This document shows, piece after piece, positions 36,083 through 43,724 of a stretch of 51,438 nt of DNA. Origin of the DNA: Verrucomicrobiota bacterium (GTDB lineage: Bacteria > Verrucomicrobiota > Verrucomicrobiia > Verrucomicrobiales > DEV007); contig DAOUQC010000029.1 in assembly GCA_030625775.1 (NCBI GenBank), positions 1 through 51,438 of the forward strand, given 5' to 3'. The notes beneath the pieces were generated by a model. The model made no database searches and was not told the origin of the DNA. It saw only the letters and a program-made list of their open reading frames with translations. Each line of letters begins with the position of its first letter. The stretch's first letter is position 1. The position numbers and the translations under genes are program-made.

Positions 36083-38218
36083 TTAAATACGCTTCTTGTA
36101 ATGCTCGAGACGTTTGCGGCGCTCCGGATCATCAGCTCCAGTTTCGAGTTTTTTTAATCCGATCAATGGTGGGCAGATTTCATCTGCGTAATAGTTAGCC
36201 TCACAATGCATACAGTTCAAACACTCCATAGCGTCTATCTTGCCATCGGGTCGGATGGCTTTGGGTTCGCAAATGTCAGCGCAAATGGTGCAGCTGGAGC
36301 AGAATTTGCGCCGGCGGGGGCTGGCGATGCGCAGGAACGAAGGTAGCGCGAGAGCGGCTCCCAAAGGGCAGAGGTAGCGGCAGAATGGACGAAACCAAAA
36401 GAGTGAGCTAACCATCAGGATTAGCCAATACCCAAAGAAACCCCAGGACCGTTGCCAGGGAATTAGAAAAAAGGTCGTTTTGAAAGGTTCAATCTCGGCC
36501 AGCTTTTCACCCAGCTCGGGTGAATAGATGAACGCCGGAACTAATCCAGCAAAGATAAGGTAACGTAAGTAGCGGAGCCCTTGGTGCCACTTCTCAGGCA
36601 ATTCGAATTGTGGAATTTTTAGCCATTTGCCCAGATGATTGAGAAGTTCGCTTAGGGAGCCGAAGGGGCAGATCCAACCACAAAAGACTCCCCGGCCCCA
36701 GAGGAATACTACGATGACTATGAATATCCAACTCACAAACAGTACGGGCTCGGAGAGGAAGAGTTTTCCATCCCATTCACCAACGATAGAGCCAATCAGG
36801 GTGAATATCTGGGTAATGGAGGGTTGGGCAGAAAGCCATAAACCCAGTACCACGAAGGAGACCAGCAACACTACGATCTGGATGAGCTTCAACCGCTTCA
36901 CTGATCCAGTGAGCCATTTGCGCTGGACGAAAAGCCACAGCACACAGCTAAGCACGACGAAAAGAACCACCAGCTTGAACTTCTGGCCTGCCCAGGCGCT
37001 CCTCCAGATCAGAGAGTCAGGATCAGGTCCCTCGAGCCGGTACATTGACTTCGGTAGCCGGTGCGTGCTGCTGAAACTGTGGAACTCTCGGGAGAAGGCG
37101 CTTTTCTTGTCATAGAAACTACCCAGAAAAACCAAATCAAAAGGTCGGCCCGGGTCGATTTCAGCTCCGCGGCTAATAAAAACAGCCCCCTCCTTAAACT
37201 GGGGAGCATCCGGAACTGCAAGAGCAGTCAGGTTGGTATAGTCGGTATCAGCGAATATGCAGGTCAGCAACTTCTGTCGCAGATGCACCCGGTCGAAAAC
37301 ACCACCACGCACAAACCCCGACCCCTTGAAGGAACCCGAACCGTTTCCGAGAATCACAATAAGGTGCTCACCTGGTTCCAATTGCCCCTTGAGATGCTTA
37401 TAGGTGCCCTCACCCAACAAAGGGCGACCGATTTGGAGGGCATCGGCTATAGTAAAGAGCAAATCGACAAAGGCATCCTCACTATCGCTGACCCCCATCT
37501 GCTTTTCGCTAACTCGCAAATGGCCGAAGACCCCTTTGCGTTTCATAGTCGCAAACGACCAATCTTGTTCTGACTCGACAAAAGCCCCCGGCAGGGTGTC
37601 CTGGAGCTCTAGAACTCCCACTGCGGTGCCGAGCGCACGCGCTGTATCGAGGATGGTTGAGTTCTCGGCCAGTACCGTGACGGTTGCTCCGGAAACGGCG
37701 GCCACACCCAGGGGATCTGCGTCGGCTGTGCCTACTGTGATCTGGGCGTCGGCTCGTTTATCGATATAGAAGTTAACAAAATCAATAAGCTTCTCTTCTG
37801 GAATTCCCAGTAGGATGATGGGTTCGCTATGGTGGATTATCTTGGCGCCGCGAATGATCCCATCCAGATCGAGGCCAACAAGAGTCACTAGCGGCTTTCC
37901 TGAGTATCCCTTTATCGAGACGACATCAGTGGATAGCACCACCCAACCAACGGCCTTTCCATCAGCGTCTACTCCCTCTCGGAAAGGCTGGTTAGGAACC
38001 TCCCGGAAGGACTTAGCTCCCGGCAGCACCTCCTTCAACTGCCCCTCAGACAGATCCGTAATTCGAATAGCCTGAGCGTGTAACTGCCCCCCAGTCACGA
38101 GGAACAGCAGGCACGCCATGAGGACACCAACCTGGATCATTCTGGGTCTGATTAGACGCAAGGTGGAACGAGGATGTTGATGGGAATTGTTCTTTCTCCC
38201 TACAAAGGCAGCAGGCAT
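36083..38218 (-). CDS. nosR: NosR electron-donating flavin/iron-sulfur membrane protein
   Basis: A 711-aa NosR. Order: hydrophobic leader (MIQVGVLMACLLFLVTGG), periplasmic FMN-binding domain with the flavinylation motif SGATVT (~176-181), about five transmembrane segments, two CxxxCP motifs (CGWICP ~512; CRYLCP ~612) and a cytoplasmic ferredoxin part with CSSCTICADIC (~639) and CLNCMHC...CP (~666). NosR passes electrons to NosZ and is a hallmark of typical clade I nos clusters. The start ATG overlaps the nosZ stop by one base (TGATG); the Met at codon 27 would be an alternative that trims an Arg/His-rich extension. ApbE, which would attach FMN, is not in the window. Confidence 0.95.
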   Translation of the reverse strand: MPAAFVGRKNNSHQHPRSTLRLIRPRMIQVGVLMACLLFLVTGGQLHAQAIRITDLSEGQLKEVLPGAKSFREVPNQPFREGVDADGKAVGWVVLSTDVVSIKGYSGKPLVTLVGLDLDGIIRGAKIIHHSEPIILLGIPEEKLIDFVNFYIDKRADAQITVGTADADPLGVAAVSGATVTVLAENSTILDTARALGTAVGVLELQDTLPGAFVESEQDWSFATMKRKGVFGHLRVSEKQMGVSDSEDAFVDLLFTIADALQIGRPLLGEGTYKHLKGQLEPGEHLIVILGNGSGSFKGSGFVRGGVFDRVHLRQKLLTCIFADTDYTNLTALAVPDAPQFKEGAVFISRGAEIDPGRPFDLVFLGSFYDKKSAFSREFHSFSSTHRLPKSMYRLEGPDPDSLIWRSAWAGQKFKLVVLFVVLSCVLWLFVQRKWLTGSVKRLKLIQIVVLLVSFVVLGLWLSAQPSITQIFTLIGSIVGEWDGKLFLSEPVLFVSWIFIVIVVFLWGRGVFCGWICPFGSLSELLNHLGKWLKIPQFELPEKWHQGLRYLRYLIFAGLVPAFIYSPELGEKLAEIEPFKTTFFLIPWQRSWGFFGYWLILMVSSLFWFRPFCRYLCPLGAALALPSFLRIASPRRRKFCSSCTICADICEPKAIRPDGKIDAMECLNCMHCEANYYADEICPPLIGLKKLETGADDPERRKRLEHYKKRI

Positions 38219-40119
38219 CAACTGACCATCATGCGTCCGCGCATTTCAAGGTGCAGTGCATGACAAAACCAAGGGCAATAATACCAATAAAGACCTGGTT
38301 TGCCGGCAACAAAGGTATAGCTCTGTGTGTCCTGGGCATTAACCAGGAAGTTCACATCATGCTGAGGAACACAAAACCCGTGGCTCAAGTCCTCTACATT
38401 GTCCTGGTTGGTGATGATCACCTGCACCTGATCCCCCGACTTCACCTGAAACTCATTCATACCGAATTTTGGTGCCATCGAAGTCATGTAAACCCTCACT
38501 TTTCCGGCGCCTTTAGAGACCACCTTGTTGTCCTTCATCAAATCCACGCCATCCTCCTTGGCCCACTTTGCATACATCTTGAAACGATCATCAGTGCGGG
38601 GCTGGATGCTGGTGGGATGGATCAGGTCACTCTTAACGATAACCGCATCATGCGGCTCCGGGAAAGTTGGCCCATCGTGAACGAGCTTCATCTCCTTGCC
38701 GGAGATATCGAACAATTGGTCGTTCTCGGGATGCAGGCATCCAACATTTAGAAAACGATCTTTCGAGAATTTGCATAGAGCCACCAGCCATTTACCGTCA
38801 GCATCCTTGGTCTCGCTCATCGAGGCGTTGGTATGCCCCACCTGGTAGTGGACATCAATCTTCTGAAGGATGGGGTTCACGTCCTCCCCCTTGAACTGCT
38901 TGAGTGCGTCTGCGATGTTCCACTTTGTCATCACCGAATCGAGGAAGATCGAGGTGTAGGCATTACCCTTACCGTCGAAGGCTGTGTGGAGCGGCCCAAG
39001 GCCTACTTCCGGCTCAGCCACCACAGAATCGCGGGGTTTGATCTCGCCGGAGAACACATCTGCAAGCTTGTCGATAGCTATGACACTACAAGTCGGGGAG
39101 AGTTTGCCAGAGCAGATCGCGTATTTCCCAGTGGGATCAATGTTCACTCCATGAGGACTTTTTGGCACCGGAACACGCATCACAAACTCACTGTCCTTAC
39201 CTCGGGCATCAATCACTGGCACCGGCGAATCACCCAGAGTTATACCCTTACCCCCCTTCACTGCCTTTTCGATATTGGCAAGATTGAAAACATAACAATA
39301 GTCCTGATCGCTGGCCATCATGCCTTCAAGAGTGACCGCCCCTTCGGAGTTGTAACAGGTGGCAAATGAATAGAGGCCCTTGTAATCAGTGGCGCAGAGA
39401 TCCAGGTTGCCTTCGATCATGACCTGCCATTTGACCTCCATGGTTTCGCCGTCGATGGCGGTATGCAAGGCAGCATATTTTTTCGGGTCATCGAGGTCAC
39501 GACCGTCGTTAGGAAGAGGCGTCCGGAATTCAGAATTGCAGAAAACCAGTCCAGTCTTGTGCCGCTGGGGGAAAATTCCGTGAGTTCCTTGAGCATTCGG
39601 GATATCAACGATCTTGTCCGTCTCCATCGTTTTGATATTCACCCGAGCCAGACGGGCCTGAGATTTGTCATTAACAAAAACATAACGCCCATCATAGGTG
39701 CCTTTGTCGTAGGACAGGTGAACATGGTGCGTATCACCTGACTGCGTCCCCTTGAGAAGCTTCTTGGAAAAATCGGTCGCGCCCCATCCGGTGGCGGCAT
39801 CGCGGTTAAAGACCGGAATGCGTTTCAGTTCCCGCATCGAAGGGATGCCTAAGATGCGAATCTCTCCCGATTGTCCACCGCTCCAAAAGCCATAATAATC
39901 GTCCAATTTGCCCGGACCAACCTCAGCATTGCTTGCGTGAGACTTGGGAGAATCATCGCCTTCACTTTTATCTTCGCTTACTACGCTGTTACCCCCATTG
40001 CAGCCGGTCATGGCTCCCAGAGCCGCCCCACTTCCGGCCATAGAGACCCCAGTGAGAAATTTCCGGCGATCCAGCGCCTGCGCCGGATTGTGTTGCTTAC
40101 CCTTGGATGATGATTTCAT
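38218..40119 (-). CDS. nosZ: Nitrous-oxide reductase, typical clade I form
   Basis: A 633-aa reductase of N2O to N2 in the periplasm. A Tat-type leader (RRKFL at 18-22, then a weak hydrophobic stretch ending in GAMTGC, Cys40) precedes the seven-bladed propeller. CuZ histidines: H131, H132, H180, H323, H378, H429 and H490. CuA ligands: H580, C615, W617, C619, H623 and M626. The spacing and long segments (GKLSPTCSVIAIDKL, KWLVALCKFSKDRFL, NKVVSKGAGKVRVYMTSMAP) follow the proteobacterial clade I enzyme. The GHT-N-AS segment keeps the CuZ His (H429) but lacks the second His seen in typical clade I enzymes. First gene of the operon; only a weak AGAAG precedes the ATG. Confidence 0.97.
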   Translation of the reverse strand: MKSSSKGKQHNPAQALDRRKFLTGVSMAGSGAALGAMTGCNGGNSVVSEDKSEGDDSPKSHASNAEVGPGKLDDYYGFWSGGQSGEIRILGIPSMRELKRIPVFNRDAATGWGATDFSKKLLKGTQSGDTHHVHLSYDKGTYDGRYVFVNDKSQARLARVNIKTMETDKIVDIPNAQGTHGIFPQRHKTGLVFCNSEFRTPLPNDGRDLDDPKKYAALHTAIDGETMEVKWQVMIEGNLDLCATDYKGLYSFATCYNSEGAVTLEGMMASDQDYCYVFNLANIEKAVKGGKGITLGDSPVPVIDARGKDSEFVMRVPVPKSPHGVNIDPTGKYAICSGKLSPTCSVIAIDKLADVFSGEIKPRDSVVAEPEVGLGPLHTAFDGKGNAYTSIFLDSVMTKWNIADALKQFKGEDVNPILQKIDVHYQVGHTNASMSETKDADGKWLVALCKFSKDRFLNVGCLHPENDQLFDISGKEMKLVHDGPTFPEPHDAVIVKSDLIHPTSIQPRTDDRFKMYAKWAKEDGVDLMKDNKVVSKGAGKVRVYMTSMAPKFGMNEFQVKSGDQVQVIITNQDNVEDLSHGFCVPQHDVNFLVNAQDTQSYTFVAGKPGLYWYYCPWFCHALHLEMRGRMMVS

Positions 40120-40377
40120 TGTCTTCTAATTGGTTGATTGTAGTCGATACTGATAATCGTGATTCCGCCATAGGGCGGGCCTTCTGTAGTGGCTACGCCC
40201 GGGGGGGCGGTAAGGATGCACTAAAACAGTAAAGTGCCACGGAGCAAGCTCTCTCGCTTAGGCGAGATTTCGCTTTTCCCCAGCTTTGGGCTGCCACAAT
40301 TCCCATTGAAACAACGCCCCTCCATGACGGCTCTTGGGCATGCCAGGTATTTTCCCGCTGAGAGCGCCGCCCGTTGC

Positions 40378-40482
40378 CGAATCCACGCCGCCCCCGTTTC
40401 ACAAAAAGCACTCGCCAATTACCGCGAGCAACACCAAGCCCGCCTGCCATTCACCGAAGCCGAGGTGAAAAAAATCAAATAG
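40378..40482 (+). pseudogene. Relic of PVC dehydrogenase/HEAT/cytochrome gene (C-terminal tail)
   Basis: Thirty-four codons and a stop in plus-strand frame read RIHAAPVSQKALANYREQ, then HQARLPFTEAEVKKIK. This matches the end of PVC dehydrogenase/HEAT/cytochrome c proteins, where a segment of the type 'W-G-N-x-A-x-P-V-(S/T)' is followed ~20 residues later by 'P-(W/F)-T-x-x-E' and the stop. There is no start codon or upstream domain. Its orientation is the same as that of the relic at 31402-32136, on the other side of the nos operon. The 258 bases between nosZ and this tail (40120-40377) hold short palindromes and a G7 run but no gene. Confidence 0.6.
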
Positions 40483-40484
40483 GT

Positions 40485-41450
40485 CTACTTAAACTCCCCT
40501 GCATCGTACTTCGGCCAGAATTGAGCAGGCGGCAGCAAGGTATTCAAATCCTGTTCGAATTTGCTACCTATCTGGGTCATCGTCGTGATCCCTCGGATCC
40601 CGTCGATGCCCTTGGTGATCTTAGCCGGATCAAAAACCAAGCGGGTCAAAGGCAACCCTGCCAGCGAGCTCAAATCTGTCACTGCGGTTTCGCCAATATG
40701 AATCCTTTGAATCTGGGTTTGTGCCAGGGGACTCACATCTTCCACTTTGGTTCGATGCAGAGTCACGCTAACCAAAGGACTTCCCGCCAATGCAGAAATA
40801 TCCTTCACTGGCAAACCCGTCAGCCACAACATCTTCAACGGCATCCCCCTTAAAGCACTGATATCTGAAATTCGGGTGCCTACCATATTAAGCTCGGATA
40901 TCGACAAGCCCTTCAGTGGGGAAATATCCTTCACATTGCTTTTATCCAGATAGAGCTTCTGCAGATTTTTCATACCCACCAGAGGTGAAAGGTCTTCCAC
41001 TCCTGTCCCATCCAAAAAGAGCTCAACCATTGGCATGCCCTTCAGAGCGCTGATGTCAGTGACCGGGCAAGCTTGAAGATCCAGCATCATCAAAGGCATG
41101 CCGCGCAATGGCTCGACACTGGTGATTCCGCACTGCGCCAAACGGATAGCGATCACCCGCCCGCCTTCGATCCGAAATTCCCCATTTCCACTGTAGCCCA
41201 CATTGGCTGCGCGCAAAGCCTTGTGCAAGGTCAGCTCTGTCCAGACGGTAGGGGCTTTGGTTTTTTCGACTGTCGGCTTAGGCGCTTCTTTTACCTTCTC
41301 GGTGACTTTAGCTTTGTCACTCGGCTCCGGCTTCTTGCTTTCAGCCTTTTCCACCTTGGTCTCCAATGAGGCTTCCGGCTCAGATTTCTGCTCTCCGCAG
41401 GAAAACATCAAAACCACCGGCAAAACTCCACATGCAAATATTCTCTTCAT
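40485..41450 (-). CDS. Leucine-rich-repeat lipoprotein
   Basis: A 321-aa protein starting at the ATG 41448-41450, chosen because it begins a lipoprotein signal (IFACGVLPVVLMFSC, Cys ~18). A long Lys/Glu/Pro linker (~22-70) is followed by ~9 short LRRs of the internalin/'DISALKGMP' type: SVEPLRGMPLMMLDL, DISALKGMPMVELFL, DLSPLVGMKNLQKLYL, DISPLKGLSISELNM, DISALRGMPLKMLWL, DISALAGSPLVSVTL, DVSPLAQTQIQRIHI and DLSSLAGLPLTRLVF. Surface-anchored recognition or binding role likely; ligand unknown. Its end nearly touches the convergent dehydrogenase relic. Confidence 0.85.
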   Translation of the reverse strand: MKRIFACGVLPVVLMFSCGEQKSEPEASLETKVEKAESKKPEPSDKAKVTEKVKEAPKPTVEKTKAPTVWTELTLHKALRAANVGYSGNGEFRIEGGRVIAIRLAQCGITSVEPLRGMPLMMLDLQACPVTDISALKGMPMVELFLDGTGVEDLSPLVGMKNLQKLYLDKSNVKDISPLKGLSISELNMVGTRISDISALRGMPLKMLWLTGLPVKDISALAGSPLVSVTLHRTKVEDVSPLAQTQIQRIHIGETAVTDLSSLAGLPLTRLVFDPAKITKGIDGIRGITTMTQIGSKFEQDLNTLLPPAQFWPKYDAGEFK

Positions 41451-41653
41451 GCGGTGACTTTCCCGCCTCGCCACACAAATTGCAAGCCGCTCGCTCACTT
41501 TCCACAAAGCATTCATCATGCTCTCATGCGGAAAAGGTTGGGTATCCACCGATTTTTTAACCTCATTTGATACAATAGTCCTGAAAAATGAGCAAGAAGA
41601 CCTAGTAATATCTATTGGCAAAACTAAAGTTTCCCATCGATTTTACCCTGGCC

Positions 41654-41672
41654 TGCTGCCATCTTGGCAGCA
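41654..41672. promoter_or_regulatory. Perfect hairpin/operator before the aldolase gene
   Basis: TGCTGCCATCTTGGCAGCA is an 8-bp perfect dyad around TCT, ending 25 bases before the aldolase ATG. It may be an operator of a sugar-responsive repressor (LacI/GntR type) or an mRNA hairpin. A -10-like TACAAT lies upstream at about 41569-41574, without a clear -35. Confidence 0.45.
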
Positions 41673-41697
41673 CCATTCAATCCACCCACAAAAAACC

Positions 41698-42534
41698 ATG
41701 AAAGACTTCCGCCTCAAACGCCTCTTCAACGCCAAGTCCAACCGCTGTTTCGACGTTGCTGTCGATCATGGTTTTTTTAACGAACCCGGTTTTCTCAAAG
41801 GCATCGAACACATGCCAACGGTGATCAAAACTCTCGCCGATGCCGGCCCTGACGCGATCCAGCTCACCATCGGCCAAGCCCGCCACCTGCAATCATTGCC
41901 CGGGCGTCAAAAGCCATCGCTGGTTCTACGTCTGGACACCGCCAACATTTACGGCAAGGAACTGCCCGAAGCTCGTTTTTCATCCGTCATCGAAGAAGCC
42001 GCCTTGCAAGCGGTGCAATTGGATGCCGCCTGTGTCTGCGTGAACCTGTTCCAAATCCCAGGGGCTCCCGACATGACCGATCAATGTGTGGAAAACATTC
42101 TGCGACTCAAACCCGAATGTGATCACTACGGCATGCCGATGATGATCGAGCCGCTGGTCTTCCGCCCGAACTCAGAAGCCGGCGGTTACATGGTCGATGG
42201 TGACGAAGTCAAAATTATCCACCTCGTCCGTCAAGCCGTCGAGCTGGGTGCCGATATCATCAAAGCCGACCCCACCGACGATGTCAGCCTTTACCATCAA
42301 GTGGTGCAAATCGCCGGTGATGTACCGGTGCTGGTTCGCGGGGGAGGCAAGGTCGATGACCGCACCATCCTCGAACGCACCGCAGGTTTGCTCGAACAAG
42401 GTGTCGCTGGAATCGTTTACGGCCGCAACGTCATCCAGCATGACAACCCAAAAGGCATCACCCAGGCATTGATGGCGATGTTACACGACAATGCCAGTGT
42501 GGATGATGCGCTCGCTATCGTGACTGCCAGCTAA
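41698..42534 (+). CDS. Class I (DeoC/FbaB-type) aldolase of a sugar-catabolic operon
   Basis: A 278-aa TIM-barrel aldolase. The ATG at 41698 follows an AT-rich stretch and begins MKDFRLKRLFN; an in-frame ATG 180 bases upstream would add atypical sequence and span the palindrome. DVAVDHGFF, QLTIGQARHL, MIEPLVFRP, the Lys in DIIKADPTDD (Schiff-base candidate) and the phosphate site VRGGGKVDD plus GIVYGRNVIQH are visible. It resembles class I fructose-bisphosphate or LacD/DhnA-type aldolases, splitting a phosphorylated sugar. The operon continues with a dehydrogenase and a kinase. Confidence 0.85.
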   Translation: MKDFRLKRLFNAKSNRCFDVAVDHGFFNEPGFLKGIEHMPTVIKTLADAGPDAIQLTIGQARHLQSLPGRQKPSLVLRLDTANIYGKELPEARFSSVIEEAALQAVQLDAACVCVNLFQIPGAPDMTDQCVENILRLKPECDHYGMPMMIEPLVFRPNSEAGGYMVDGDEVKIIHLVRQAVELGADIIKADPTDDVSLYHQVVQIAGDVPVLVRGGGKVDDRTILERTAGLLEQGVAGIVYGRNVIQHDNPKGITQALMAMLHDNASVDDALAIVTAS

Positions 42535-42566
42535 TGCCTTAAATCAACAAACTTATCTTTACCGTT

Positions 42567-43715
42567 ATGTCAGATTCATCCAACAAACCCACCGTCCGTG
42601 TCGGCATCATCGGCGGAGGCCTGATGGGCAAGGAAGCCGCCTCCGCTTTTGGGCGCTGGTTTGTGCTCAACGACTTTCCCGTCAATGCAGAGCTCGTCGG
42701 TGTCGCCGACCTCTCAGAGCCAGCCCTCGAATGGTTTAAGCAGGTCCCCACCGTGCGTCTCTTGACCACCGACTACCATGAACTGCTGGCCGACCCCGAA
42801 GTGGATGTGATCTATTGTGCCATCCCGCATCACCTGCACGAAAAAGTCTACCTGGACATAATTGAAGCCGGTAAGGATCTACTCGCTGAAAAGCCTTTTG
42901 GCATTGATCTGGCCGCCGCTGAAAAAATCGCAGCCGCGGTGAATTCCAGCGACTGTTTTGTGCGTTGTAGCTCTGAGTTCCCCTTCCTGCCCGGCACTCA
43001 GCGGGTGATCGATTTTGTCAAAGAGGATCGGCTCGGAGTTCCGCTTCAAGTGGTCTGTGCTTTTCATCACTCCAGCGACCTCGACCCCAACAAGGCGATC
43101 AATTGGAAACGCCAGAACCAGTTCTGTGGAGAGATTGGCGTAATGGGCGACCTCGGCATGCACGTCGCCCACGTTCCACTGCGCCTCGGATGGAAACCCA
43201 CGCAAGTTTACGCCCAACTGCAACAAATCTACACCGAGCGCCCCGACGGCAAAGGCGGTATGGCTGCCTGCGACACCTGGGACAACGCCCTCTTGCATCT
43301 CGATGTTGATATCAATGGCAAAAGCACACCGATGCGCTGGGAAACCAAACGCCTGGCGCCCGGTGAAACCGATAGCTGGTCGATTGAAATCCTCGGCACC
43401 GACGCCGGCATTCGATTCTCAACCAAAACACCCAAAACCCTGTGGACCTTCCAACGTTGCAGCGAAAACGGTGCCCAGGAATGGGTGCAGGAGGACCTCG
43501 GTTTTGAAGTGCCTTTCAAAACCATCACCGGCGGTATTTTTGAAGTCGGTTTCCCAGACGTGCTGCAACAAATGTGGGCAGGTTTTCTGGCCGAACGAGC
43601 CGGGGAACTCAATGGCCGTTTCGGCTGCGCCACTCCGGAAGAGGCAGTTGCCAGCCACCAGGTTTTTGCTGCCGCACTGGAATCACAAAAAAGTGCACGT
43701 GCCGTTTCGATCTGA
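42567..43715 (+). CDS. Gfo/Idh/MocA-family sugar dehydrogenase
   Basis: A 382-aa NAD(P)-dependent oxidoreductase. Rossmann motif VGIIGGGLMGKEAASAFG (~9-26), the EKPFGID motif (~110) with the conserved Lys, and the downstream IGVMGDLGMHVAHVPL segment that holds the catalytic Asp/His pair are present. It would oxidise a sugar, inositol or sugar-acid. It lies 32 nt after the aldolase and 9 nt before the kinase, so the three probably form one pathway: oxidation, phosphorylation and aldol cleavage. Substrate unknown. Confidence 0.9.
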   Translation: MSDSSNKPTVRVGIIGGGLMGKEAASAFGRWFVLNDFPVNAELVGVADLSEPALEWFKQVPTVRLLTTDYHELLADPEVDVIYCAIPHHLHEKVYLDIIEAGKDLLAEKPFGIDLAAAEKIAAAVNSSDCFVRCSSEFPFLPGTQRVIDFVKEDRLGVPLQVVCAFHHSSDLDPNKAINWKRQNQFCGEIGVMGDLGMHVAHVPLRLGWKPTQVYAQLQQIYTERPDGKGGMAACDTWDNALLHLDVDINGKSTPMRWETKRLAPGETDSWSIEILGTDAGIRFSTKTPKTLWTFQRCSENGAQEWVQEDLGFEVPFKTITGGIFEVGFPDVLQQMWAGFLAERAGELNGRFGCATPEEAVASHQVFAAALESQKSARAVSI

Positions 43716-43724
43716 TACGCTCCC

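Noticed and set aside
38218-40119. Assignment of NosZ to clade II
   Set aside because: Tat-type RRKFL, presence of NosR, and long segments and ligand spacing like proteobacterial clade I enzymes argue against it, despite the likely PVC host.
40134-40147. FNR/CRP-like box TTGATTGTAGTCGA upstream of nosZ
   Set aside because: Only one half-site is perfect, the other matches 3 of 5, and it lies 15-28 bases from the start codon, too close for a class II activator site.
40193-40450. 85-codon minus-strand frame between nosZ and the LRR gene
   Set aside because: Arg/Gly/Trp-rich, overlaps the dehydrogenase tail on the other strand, no start context.
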